12,022 bases of DNA from Desulfobacteraceae bacterium (GTDB taxonomy: Bacteria; Desulfobacterota; DSM-4660; Desulfatiglandales; Desulfatiglandaceae), in contig JAUVRS010000051.1 of the NCBI GenBank assembly GCA_030597505.1, forward strand, positions 1 to 12,022, written 5' to 3'. A program made the translations under genes and the position numbers. How positions within the stretch are numbered: position 1 is the stretch's first letter; each line of letters opens with the position of its first letter. Positions 1 to 6,266 of this stretch are shown piece by piece. The notes under the pieces were generated by a model that made no database searches, had not been told where the DNA came from, and saw only the letters and a list, made by a program, of their open reading frames with translations.

Positions 1-2
1 GA

Positions 3-926
3 GGAACCGGGGCGGATGTGATCGCGCTGGAACGTATCTTTCTGAAGATATTTAAGGGTGAAATTTTCGGGTTGGTGGGGGAGAGCGGCAGCGGCAAGAC
101 GACCCTGGGCAGACTGATCGTGAGCCTGGAGAAGACGGATCAGGGAAGAATGCTTTTTGATGGGGTTGATATTGCCGAATTTAAAGGACGGACGCTGAAA
201 AATTTTCGTCGAAAAGTGCAGATGATTTTTCAAGACCCCTATCAATCTCTTAACCCTCAGCGTTCTGTCTATGATACGATTTCCGAACCCCTTAAGGTCC
301 ACAAGATCGGAGACGCAAAGACCAGACTGGATTTGGTGAGGGAGGTCATGAAATCGGTGGGGCTTTCACCCCCCGATGACTTTTTGTACCATTATCCCCA
401 CCGGTTAAGCGGCGGACAGAGACAACGGGTCGCTATCGCAAGGGCAATGGTCCTAAAGCCGCTGTTTGTTATAGCGGATGAACCTACCTCCATGCTGGAT
501 GCCTCCATTTCCGCACAGATCTTTAATATCCTGCTAAAAATGAGAGAAGACCTGGGTGTGACCATACTGTTTATCACCCACAGTCTTGCGGCGGCAAGGT
601 ATCTCTGTGACCGGATTGCGGTAATATACAGGGGGCATCTTATGGAGATTGGGCCGGGAGAGGATATCATCAGAAACCCCAGACACCCATACACACAGGC
701 GCTTATCGACGCCATCCCCAAATTTGGACAAAAGGAAAAGCTCGAGCGTTACGGGACCCTTCTGGGGACCGAGCGCGAGGGTTCAAACGGTATATGCTGC
801 CTCTTCTTTCCCAGATGTGGGGTTGCCCGCGAGGCCAGATGTGGGAAGGAAAGACCTCAATTAAAGGAGTTCTCTCCCTCCCATGCAGCAGCATGTTTTC
901 GTGCAGAAAAAGGGTTTGAATTGTGA
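3..926 (+). CDS. Peptide ABC transporter ATP-binding protein, OppF/DppF family (5' partial)
   Basis: This is a cytoplasmic ATPase that would power uptake of oligopeptides or related compounds (nickel chelates and opines also occur in the family) together with two permeases and usually an OppD-type partner. Numbering from the GTG at position 18, it has Walker A GESGSGKT (21-28), Q-loop IFQDP (70-74), signature LSGGQ (130-134), Walker B ending IADE (152-155), switch His188, and the oligopeptide-transporter C-terminal module with HPYT (223-226) and a Cys cluster (260, 261, 267, 275, 293). The frame is open to the window edge. The residues before the GTG (DVIALERI) fit the usual stretch ahead of strand 1, and the family normally has 30 or more further residues, so the true start lies outside the window. 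The missing permeases and binding protein should be upstream. The gene ends 34 bp before the ATP-grasp gene on the same strand. Confidence 0.93.
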   Translation, partial: GTGADVIALERIFLKIFKGEIFGLVGESGSGKTTLGRLIVSLEKTDQGRMLFDGVDIAEFKGRTLKNFRRKVQMIFQDPYQSLNPQRSVYDTISEPLKVHKIGDAKTRLDLVREVMKSVGLSPPDDFLYHYPHRLSGGQRQRVAIARAMVLKPLFVIADEPTSMLDASISAQIFNILLKMREDLGVTILFITHSLAAARYLCDRIAVIYRGHLMEIGPGEDIIRNPRHPYTQALIDAIPKFGQKEKLERYGTLLGTEREGSNGICCLFFPRCGVAREARCGKERPQLKEFSPSHAAACFRAEKGFEL

Positions 927-933
927 AAAGAGC

Positions 934-956
934 CAAGGGGTGTTCTTCCCCATTTG
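934..956 (+). other. Small hairpin between oppF-like and ATP-grasp genes
   Basis: CAAGGGG and CCCC-A-TTTG can pair around a 7-base loop (TGTTCTT), with one bulged A. The structure sits just before the ATG at 961 and occupies the place where a Shine-Dalgarno would be; no good one is visible there. It may modulate translation of the ATP-grasp gene or partly terminate transcription, but there is no T-run, so a terminator is not favoured. It may also be chance. Confidence 0.22.
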
Positions 957-960
957 ATGG

Positions 961-2412
961 ATGATCGTACGCAATTTGAACGACGTAAAAGAGCACCTTG
1001 GGTCTTTATCCGGAACATTTGCAGGCGTAGGGATGACGGCCTTCTCCCGGATCATACCCGCCTATCTTCTGGCACCCTACCGCATTGTAAGCCTCAAAAA
1101 AACCCTTGATCTTCGCCTGCTGAGGGCCAAGGCAGACATATTCTGTCTGGAAGAAGAGACAGGAGAACCCGCCGGTGGCAAGGGATTTAATTCGGCGCGC
1201 CTCCTTGCTCATCCATTGGCTCAACAGTTTTTGGAAAACCTCCCGGAGCCCAAGCATCTTTTGTTGTATCAAAATTATCCCGACCTTATGGCGCTCGGGA
1301 AAAATAAGGGATGGCGGCTCCTGGGCAACCCGGCTGATCTGCGGATACGGGTTGGGGGAAGAGGTTTTTTTAAAAAAATGGTCACGGCGCTTGGGCTTCC
1401 AGCCGTACCGGGGGGCATCCACCCCATCGAAACGATCCATGTCCGAGGATATGACGTCTGGGCAGAGGAACTCGGCCCTCAATTTGTGGTCCAACTGCCG
1501 GAAATCATCCAGGGGGGCGGGAGAGGGACATTCTTTATCCGATCGGCTCGGGAATACGAACGTCTCCGGGTGCTGCTGAAGGAGAATCTCTGGCGGGGAG
1601 TGGGTCTTTCCACCGTGTCCGTTAACCGGTTTTTGAAAGGGATTCCGGCAAGCGTTGCAATGTGTCTGACAAGACATGGGGTCCTCGCATCAAGGCTCCA
1701 AAGGCAACTTGTTGACCTCCCCTACTGCGAGGATTTTCCCGAGGACGGGATCTTTTGCGGCCATGTGTGGGAGGAGACGCCGTGGCCCTTCCGGGCCGCT
1801 GAGCGTGCCGCAGCGCAGGTCGATTTGATCGGGAGATATCTTTGGGCCTTGGGGTATAAAGGTATCCTGGGGGTAGACTTTTTGGTCGATGAAGAAAAGG
1901 AGCAGATTATCCCGCTTGAGATAAATCCGCGATTTACGGGGGCCTTCCCCATGCTTTCCCTCCTCTACCTCAAAGAGGGCAAGATCCCTCTGGAGGTCTT
2001 TCACATGTTAGAGTTTATGGATGTCCCCTATGAGATAAATACGGCGTCGTTGAATGAAGAGTACGCCAAACCCCTAAGGGGAAGCCACCTCCTTCTCTTT
2101 TACCGGGAAGGGGATGAGCAGCCTTCAACAGGGAGACTGAAGGCGGGGCTCCATGAACATAACCCCTGCAAAAAAGAGTTTTTTTTTGTGGGTGAATGTA
2201 TGGATTATGAGGGTATAGAGAATGACAACCAGTTTATTGTCATAGACGGGCCCCTTGCTTCCCCGGGATCTTCAGACCCCCCTCATAGATTTTGCCGGGT
2301 CCTCTTTTCCTGTCCTGTTGCGGACAATAGTGGTGTTCTGTCCCCCCACGCAAGCAGTGTGATCAAATGGATCTATGGCAGATTGGATACCCGCGGACCA
2401 AAAACCTTGTAA
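961..2412 (+). CDS. ATP-grasp domain protein (probable amide/peptide ligase)
   Basis: The predicted protein has 483 residues and an ATP-grasp fold. This family couples ATP hydrolysis, through an acyl-phosphate, to joining a carboxylate to an amine or thiol. Visible parts are an N-terminal Rossmann-like pre-ATP-grasp region (about 1-125), the ATP lid with FFKKMV (136-141), the nucleotide-binding strand FVVQLPEIIQGGGRG (175-189), and the metal site GVDFLVD (304-310) followed by PLEINPRF (318-325), where Asp306, Glu320 and Asn322 are the expected Mg ligands. A C-terminal extension of about 130 residues (350-483) has no motif I recognise. No signal peptide or membrane segment is visible. The ATG at 961 lies right after an in-frame stop (955-957), so no longer start is possible; its ribosome site is poor. 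Another ATG at 1033 would remove part of the N-terminal GxGM-type turn. The substrate is unknown; the transporter and amidohydrolase neighbours suggest an amino acid or small-peptide amide. Confidence 0.85.
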   Translation: MIVRNLNDVKEHLGSLSGTFAGVGMTAFSRIIPAYLLAPYRIVSLKKTLDLRLLRAKADIFCLEEETGEPAGGKGFNSARLLAHPLAQQFLENLPEPKHLLLYQNYPDLMALGKNKGWRLLGNPADLRIRVGGRGFFKKMVTALGLPAVPGGIHPIETIHVRGYDVWAEELGPQFVVQLPEIIQGGGRGTFFIRSAREYERLRVLLKENLWRGVGLSTVSVNRFLKGIPASVAMCLTRHGVLASRLQRQLVDLPYCEDFPEDGIFCGHVWEETPWPFRAAERAAAQVDLIGRYLWALGYKGILGVDFLVDEEKEQIIPLEINPRFTGAFPMLSLLYLKEGKIPLEVFHMLEFMDVPYEINTASLNEEYAKPLRGSHLLLFYREGDEQPSTGRLKAGLHEHNPCKKEFFFVGECMDYEGIENDNQFIVIDGPLASPGSSDPPHRFCRVLFSCPVADNSGVLSPHASSVIKWIYGRLDTRGPKTL

Positions 2413-2442
2413 TTTGCAACACGCATCCCGCAACGCGATTTT

Positions 2443-3231
2443 ATGAAACTTCCTTTTGTTATATCCCTCCCTCACTGCTCAGACCGGATTCCACGGGCAG
2501 AAAGGGACGCTATTTCCCTGAGTGACCAAGAGATATATGCCTCAAAGGATGTGGGGACACGGGAAATTTTTGGATTGCTGCCAGCCAGGGTAATCCTGTA
2601 TGCTTCTTGGAGCAGGATCCTTGTGGATCTAAACAGGGGGGCCCATCACGGAGGGGCCAGGGGTGTGATACCCCAGATAGATTACCATGGCCGTCCTGTC
2701 TATAGGGCGGGAATGTTTCCCGGGGAACATGAGGTCGGTGAACGGCTCAGGGATCATTATAGACCCTATCATGACCGCCTAAAAAAGGCCATGGAACGAC
2801 CTGATATCCGGGGTCTTGTCGATTGCCATTCCCTCAACAGGGTCGGGCCACCTGCTTCACCGGACAGGGGAAAAAAGAGAAAAAATATTATTTTGAGCAA
2901 TAACGGAAATCAGGACGGGGAGCCGGACTCTGCCCTGGGTGCAACCACCTGCCCTGCCGGTTTACTGCTTTTGATGGGGCGGACTTTTCAAAAGAGCGGT
3001 TTTTCCGTTGCCATTAACGAACCTTATTCAGGGGGTCATATTCTCAAACACCACGGTCGGGAGGCCGCAAAGAAGGGAAAGATCGCGCTGCAAATAGAGA
3101 TCAATCAAGATCTTTTTGTGGACTCCGAAAACCTCCAAATTGTGCCGGAAAGGCTTGAGGGGGTGCGGGCCAAAGTGATCCAGTGTATGATATCTTCCAT
3201 GATCCGGATGACCGGTATGGTTTTGTCATAA
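2443..3231 (+). CDS. N-formylglutamate amidohydrolase-like (FGase family) protein
   Basis: The 262-residue protein matches the layout of the zinc-dependent N-formylglutamate amidohydrolase family, which hydrolyses N-acyl amino acid amides (HutG in histidine breakdown is one member). Visible landmarks are the N-terminal ISLPHCSDRIP (7-17), SRILVDLNR (57-65), the RPYHDRL helix (107-113), VDCHS (126-130), INEPYSGGHI (191-200) with the His203/204 pair nearby, and LQIEINQDLF (216-225). His11, Asp127, His129 and Glu218 are plausible metal or catalytic residues. No histidine-utilisation gene lies nearby, so a role in histidine degradation is not supported. The ATG at 2443 is the only reasonable start; no clear Shine-Dalgarno is seen. 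It lies 30 bp after the ATP-grasp stop in the same reading frame with no other stop between, so the two are probably co-transcribed and only one codon from being a fusion. Confidence 0.87.
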   Translation: MKLPFVISLPHCSDRIPRAERDAISLSDQEIYASKDVGTREIFGLLPARVILYASWSRILVDLNRGAHHGGARGVIPQIDYHGRPVYRAGMFPGEHEVGERLRDHYRPYHDRLKKAMERPDIRGLVDCHSLNRVGPPASPDRGKKRKNIILSNNGNQDGEPDSALGATTCPAGLLLLMGRTFQKSGFSVAINEPYSGGHILKHHGREAAKKGKIALQIEINQDLFVDSENLQIVPERLEGVRAKVIQCMISSMIRMTGMVLS

Positions 3232-3259
3232 ATTACAAAAGAAAAATTTCCCTTTCCTC

Positions 3260-3288
3260 TTGATGGATTTTTCTGGTAGATTTATACT
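3260..3288 (+). promoter_or_regulatory. Sigma70-type promoter for the SUMF1-domain gene
   Basis: A -35 box TTGATG (3260-3265) and a -10 box TATACT (3283-3288) are separated by exactly 17 bp. The expected start of transcription is about 3295, giving a leader of roughly 70 bases. Its position in the 132-bp gap after the amidohydrolase gene indicates that the next gene is transcribed separately. Confidence 0.6.
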
Positions 3289-3363
3289 GAACCCGATTGC
3301 AATATCCGGATTAAACCTCTTAAGGCACAAGAAAATTATTTATGGGAAAAGGGGGGCACTGCG

Positions 3364-4200
3364 ATGAAACACACACGGGGAAGATCGTTTTGGTTATCCG
3401 CTCTGTTTTCATTTACCTTGGTGTCAAGCCTTCTTATCGGCCTTCCTGCATTTGCCCTGGAGAAGACCTTTACCAATTCTCTGGGGATGGAATTTGTCTT
3501 GGTCCCGGCAGGAACTTTTGTGATGGGCAGCCCCAAGGACGAACCTCACAGAAATAGAGATGAGGTCCAGCACAAGGTAACCATCAGCAAACCCTTCTAT
3601 ATGCAGACCACCGAGGTAACCCTGAAGCAATGGTGGGCAGTAATGGGAAAAAAGTTTTTCGGGAGAAGAAAAGGCTCAGATAACATGCCGGTGGTGAGGG
3701 TTTCTTGGTATGACGCCCAGGACTTTATTGATGAGCTAAATGATCTCAAAAAAGGTGTCTATCGTCTTCCAACAGAGGCAGAATGGGAATATGCCGCCAG
3801 GGCGGGCAGCACGACCGCCTATTGCTGGGGGAAAGATATTGACTGCACCAAGGCCATGTTTAACAACAACACCCAGGAATATGAAAAATGCATTGATTAC
3901 GTTGAATCAAAAGGCATGGCGACCGATCAGCCGGGGCCGGTAAAAAGCTATCCGCCCAATGCATGGGGGCTTTATGACATGCACGGAAATGTCTGGGAAT
4001 GGTCTCAGGATCGATATGGTGCTTACCCCACGGGTGAAACCATTGACCCCCGCGGACCTGATTCAGGAAGTGACTGGGTACGCCGGGGGGGGAGTTGGTT
4101 TAAGTACGGATATTATTGCCGAAGCGCCAATCGAAATTGGGGCCTCCCCACGAGCAGATATCAGACCACGGGTTGTAGGCTTGTGAGAGAGGGCAAGTAG
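3364..4200 (+). CDS. Exported SUMF1/FGE-sulfatase-domain protein
   Basis: The 278-residue protein has an N-terminal signal peptide: basic start, hydrophobic stretch 9-27, and likely cleavage after Ala31 in LPAFA-LE. It should therefore act in the periplasm or outside. The rest is one SUMF1/formylglycine-generating-enzyme fold: FVLVPAGTFVMGS (44-56), TTEVTLKQW (82-90), MPVVRVSWYDA (108-118), RLPTEAEWEYAAR (134-146), GLYDMHGNVWEW (202-213), VRRGGSW (239-245) and the closing GCRLVRE (270-276). Cysteines are at 154, 161, 176, 252 and 271. The active-site cysteine pair of genuine FGE, five residues apart ahead of the RxAxR stretch, is not present: only Cys252 lies there. Sulfatase activation is therefore doubtful, and no sulfatase gene is in view. 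Many exported proteins of this fold have unknown or binding roles. The start is supported by a purine-rich AAAGGGGGG 8 bases upstream. Confidence 0.88.
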   Translation: MKHTRGRSFWLSALFSFTLVSSLLIGLPAFALEKTFTNSLGMEFVLVPAGTFVMGSPKDEPHRNRDEVQHKVTISKPFYMQTTEVTLKQWWAVMGKKFFGRRKGSDNMPVVRVSWYDAQDFIDELNDLKKGVYRLPTEAEWEYAARAGSTTAYCWGKDIDCTKAMFNNNTQEYEKCIDYVESKGMATDQPGPVKSYPPNAWGLYDMHGNVWEWSQDRYGAYPTGETIDPRGPDSGSDWVRRGGSWFKYGYYCRSANRNWGLPTSRYQTTGCRLVREGK

Positions 4201-4241
4201 CTAGGCAAGAGGAATCTCAATATCCAATCCGGACGTTCTAT

Positions 4242-4263
4242 TTTGGAGTCCGGCGACTCCAAA
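4242..4263. terminator. 9-bp perfect inverted repeat between convergent gene ends
   Basis: TTTGGAGTC (4242-4250) pairs perfectly with GACTCCAAA (4255-4263) around a CGGC loop. It lies at the meeting point of the SUMF1 gene (ends 4200) and the methyltransferase gene (stop at 4240-4238), overlapping the last codons of the latter. Position suggests a bidirectional terminator. A clear T-run is missing on either side, so this is tentative. Confidence 0.4.
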
Positions 4264-4787
4264 TATAATAGTATCTTGAATCCAGACTGCAAACCGGGGT
4301 GTCAACGATTGAAAAACCATTTGATTCAATCATGTCTTTAAAACTGTCTATGGTGGATCGCAGGGTATTTTCCTGAATCACCAATGCCCCATCCTCTTTT
4401 AAGAATTTACCAACATTTTTATAGAACTCCCTGTGAAGAACCCAATCTTTGTCAAGAAATATTATTTCAGGACTTATCTTTTTTGTGGAAACACTCTTGA
4501 AATGCGGTGGATTCGCCACGACAAGATCCCATTTTTCAGAGAAAGGGATGTCTGTCAGGTTGTCAGACAGATACACCGTTACATTATCTTCAAGCCTGTT
4601 TTCACGTATGGTTTTTTGGCACGCTTGAACGGCTAATGGATTAACATCTGCAAGACAAAGGGTGTCACAAAGACCATGCGCCAAAAGAGAAAAGCCTATA
4701 AAGGCCGGCCCGGAGCACCACTCAAATATTCTTCTCTGACGTGGAAAATTTGCCCCTATAAAATCAATATAATCCTGGCCAAAATCA

Positions 4788-4794
4788 CCCCCCC
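4788..4794 (-). repeat. Homopolymer run of seven G (minus strand) inside the methyltransferase gene
   Basis: The run directly follows codons for Leu-Asn-Gly and is the exact place where the protein frame changes. Eight G would keep the gene in frame; seven breaks it. Runs of this length are typical sites of slipped-strand mispairing and also of sequencing error. Confidence 0.85.
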
Positions 4795-4909
4795 GCCATT
4801 TAATATTTTTGTGTAATAGACTTTGACTCCATTAAATTCCATATAATCTGATAATCCTGTCATAACACCCTTTGTTTATAGGTTCTCATTCTCAATAAAT
4901 TAGGGCACC

Positions 4910-5100
4910 GTGGGGTTCAGCTGTTTCTTGAAGGCGCTCTCTAAACCAGTCGTCGTAGCGTGGCTGATATTTGGGTTTTTGATGAAAGCACGGAGAAACC
5001 AATAAGGGTTATTAGGAGAAAAACCCAAATATCAACCACTGCAAAAGTGTGACGTAAATCCCCTTTGAGAGAGCGCCTTCAAGAAACACCCGAACCCCAC
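4910..5100. repeat. Nested inverted-repeat element, about 191 bp (MITE-like or structured palindrome)
   Basis: Outer arms 4910-4942 and 5068-5100 are inverted copies matching at 31 of 33 positions. Middle arms 4960-4980 and 5019-5039 match at 20 of 21. A small central dyad AATAA-GGG-TTATT lies at 5001-5013. All share nearly the same centre (about 5000-5007). The 17 bp and 28 bp joining outer and middle arms on each side do not pair, so the structure is a long stem with an asymmetric internal loop. A further inverted match of 10 bp lies outside it (TTCTCAATAA at 4889-4898, TTATTGAGAA at 5128-5137). No convincing coding frame, transposase or target duplication is visible. The design fits a non-autonomous mobile palindrome; a structured RNA or a strong bidirectional transcription block upstream of the minus-strand methyltransferase are alternatives. 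Confidence 0.75.
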
Positions 5101-5326
5101 TCCGAAACCCTATTATTTCTGGCGGACTTATTGAGAAGTTGCTTTGTTTTTTTGTTGTCATTGAGTAAGCCAAAGACAATAATTACTATTTGCGGAAAAA
5201 AGTATAGAGAATTCTCTTTTGTGACACAAGGGAAAAGGCTCCGCGGCATTTGTAATGGCTATGAGCAGTATTACCGTCGTATGTAACGGCCTTCTTTTGT
5301 ACAGAAAAAAATATATTAAACATGGG
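5101..5326. other. AT-rich intergenic stretch with no gene recognised
   Basis: Between the palindromic element and the FNR-like site no reading frame shows protein-like composition. The only local structure is a 12-bp perfect palindrome AGAGAATTCTCT at 5206-5217, which contains an EcoRI-type sequence and may be chance. A small RNA cannot be ruled out by eye. Confidence 0.5.
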
Positions 5327-5340
5327 TTGACTTAGGTCAA
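5327..5340. promoter_or_regulatory. CRP/FNR-family operator (FNR/HcpR-like palindrome)
   Basis: TTGAC-TTAG-GTCAA is a perfect dyad with a 4-base spacer. It fits the TTGA-N6-TCAA half-site pattern of the FNR/Dnr/HcpR group of the CRP/FNR family, whose members sense oxygen, NO or redox state in anaerobes. Its centre (5333.5) is 41.5 bp upstream of the start expected from the TATGAT box at 5363-5368, the standard class II activator position. No regulator gene of this family is in the window, so the assignment to a particular regulator is inference. Confidence 0.68.
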
Positions 5341-5362
5341 GGTAATAGTTTTGGCTTTGCAT

Positions 5363-5387
5363 TATGATGTATGCCAACGGATATAAT
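5363..5387 (+). promoter_or_regulatory. -10 elements of the activated promoter
   Basis: TATGAT (5363-5368) predicts a start near 5375, putting the upstream palindrome at -41.5. A second perfect TATAAT (5382-5387) would start near 5394 and put the palindrome near -60.5, a class I position. Neither has a good -35 box, which is expected for an activator-dependent promoter. The leader would be roughly 60-80 bases. Confidence 0.5.
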
Positions 5388-5455
5388 AAAATTTCAATTG
5401 AGTGCCAAGCAAACCAGCTTTTGTGAGGAATTAAGTCAAGCAGGAGGTTAATGTC

Positions 5456-6124
5456 ATGAGATGCCCGGGTCAGGACAGTCGATATTGGAAACCAGACGCC
5501 ATCTTTGAGGCCAAATGCCCCAAATGCGGAAATGATGTGGAGTTTTTTAAAGATGATTCAACCAGGCGCTGCAAAAAATGCGGTCACCGGTTTGTAAACC
5601 CTGAAATGGATTTTGGTTGTGCCTCATACTGCAAATATGCGGAACAATGTCTTGGAACTCTCTCCCCGGAGCTTTTGGCCCAAAAGGAGAATCTCTTTAA
5701 AGAGCGGGTGGCCATCGAGATGAAACGGCATTTTAAACAGGACTTCAAACAAATAGGCCGTACCGCCCGTGTGGCCAGATATGCGGAACGGATTGGAAAA
5801 GAAGAGGGCGGAGACCTGGGGCCCATTATAACTGCTGCCTATCTCCACGGGTTGGGGGCGGAGGTGGCACGTGACATCCTAAAGGAACTGAATGCCGGGG
5901 AAGAGCTTGTGGAAGAGGTGTGCGGTCTCATCGGCCGTCTCAGTGATCCAGGACCGGATGAAACTATCAATTTCAAGACAATCCATGATGCGAATCTGCT
6001 CGCGGATCTTGAAGAGACACTAAAAGAAGCCCCTGAATCGCAGGAGAAAGTGTCCGGGTCTATGGAGAACTCCTTTCTTACAGATACCGGCCGTGGTCTT
6101 AGCAGAAAGCTTTCTTCACAGTAA
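5456..6124 (+). CDS. Zinc-ribbon protein with a degenerate HD domain
   Basis: The 222-residue soluble protein has an N-terminal Cys-rich module followed by a helical HD-like domain. Cys21-x2-Cys24 and Cys39-x2-Cys42 form a zinc ribbon (CPKCG...CKKCG); Cys3, Cys55, Cys59 and Cys65 are additional and could bind a second metal or a cluster. Residues about 85-190 have the helical pattern of HD phosphohydrolases, but each metal ligand position appears changed: Arg102 where the first His is expected (GRTARVARYAERI), His131-Gly132 in place of His-Asp (AAYLHGLG), and Asn180 in place of the last Asp (IHDANLL). It is probably not a working phosphohydrolase and may be a sensor or adaptor. ATG 5456 is preceded by AGGAGG at 5442-5447. 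Expression is predicted to follow the CRP/FNR-type site upstream, linking it to redox or nitrosative stress. Specific function unknown. Confidence 0.8.
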   Translation: MRCPGQDSRYWKPDAIFEAKCPKCGNDVEFFKDDSTRRCKKCGHRFVNPEMDFGCASYCKYAEQCLGTLSPELLAQKENLFKERVAIEMKRHFKQDFKQIGRTARVARYAERIGKEEGGDLGPIITAAYLHGLGAEVARDILKELNAGEELVEEVCGLIGRLSDPGPDETINFKTIHDANLLADLEETLKEAPESQEKVSGSMENSFLTDTGRGLSRKLSSQ

Positions 6125-6165
6125 AAAATCCGTACCCCACCCTCCATTCCTGTCGCGTCTTCAGC

Positions 6166-6194
6166 TTGACATCATCAGGCCTTTCCATTAATTT
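6166..6194 (+). promoter_or_regulatory. Possible promoter for the dehydrogenase/STAS unit
   Basis: A perfect -35 hexamer TTGACA (6166-6171) is followed after 17 bp by TAATTT (6189-6194), a weak -10 box. The start would fall near 6201, at the edge of the heptamer array, so the array would be the first part of the transcript leader. The weak -10 keeps confidence low. Confidence 0.38.
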
Positions 6195-6202
6195 GCCCTT
6201 GT

Positions 6203-6240
6203 CCCTAACCCTGAACCCTGAACCCTGAACCCCTGAACCT
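6203..6240 (+). repeat. CCCTGAA heptanucleotide tandem array
   Basis: The array runs CCCTAA, then CCCTGAA three times without interruption (6209-6229), one extra C, a fourth CCCTGAA (6231-6237) and a decayed CCT(GAG). It lies in the 142-bp gap before the dehydrogenase gene, about 30 bp ahead of its start codon. The unit differs from the TACCCAR heptamers at the right end of the window but has the same period and strand asymmetry (C-rich on +). Confidence 0.85.
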
Positions 6241-6266
6241 GAGTAGTTACAAAAGGAGTTTATCAA

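Larger units (their letters stand above)
4238..4863 (-). pseudogene. Class I SAM methyltransferase, frameshifted at a G7 run
   Basis: Two minus-strand frames together make one methyltransferase. Frame A starts at ATG 4863 (weak AAAGGG upstream; a second ATG at 4842) and encodes MEFNGVKVYYTKILNGGG, then leaves the protein frame and stops at 4758-4756. Frame B, with no start of its own until a TTG at 4684, continues from the same run with DFGQDYIDFIGANFPRQRR. It then gives the SAM-binding motif IFEWCSGPAFIGF, the acidic motif LADVN and the NPPH motif. Adding one G to the run at 4788-4794 joins the parts into about 208 residues (Glu48 to Gly57 motif I, Asp73, Asn118-His121). NPPH resembles small-domain methyltransferases of the RsmC/HemK type; the substrate is unknown. 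The rest is undamaged, with no other stop, so the shift is recent, phase-variable or a base-calling error. The gene converges on the SUMF1 gene. Confidence 0.8.

Noticed and set aside
1006..1677. Minus-strand open frame of 223 codons opposite the ATP-grasp gene
   Set aside because: It is a shadow of the ATP-grasp gene, which has clear family motifs; the minus frame has no recognisable domain.
2443..3231. hutG of a histidine-utilisation operon
   Set aside because: No hutH, hutU or hutI is nearby; the neighbours are an ABC transporter and an ATP-grasp ligase, so the symbol is not justified.
4238..4684. Intact short methyltransferase starting at TTG 4684
   Set aside because: The frame continues upstream with the essential SAM-binding motif (EWCSGPAFIG), so TTG 4684 is not the real start; the gene is longer and frameshifted.
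5065..5286. Open frame of 73 codons starting inside the palindromic element
   Set aside because: Begins in an inverted-repeat arm, has low-complexity content and no ribosome site or homology I can see.
5350..5363. Sigma54 (-24/-12) promoter near TTGGCTTTGCA
   Set aside because: GG and GC elements are not at the required 10-bp spacing.
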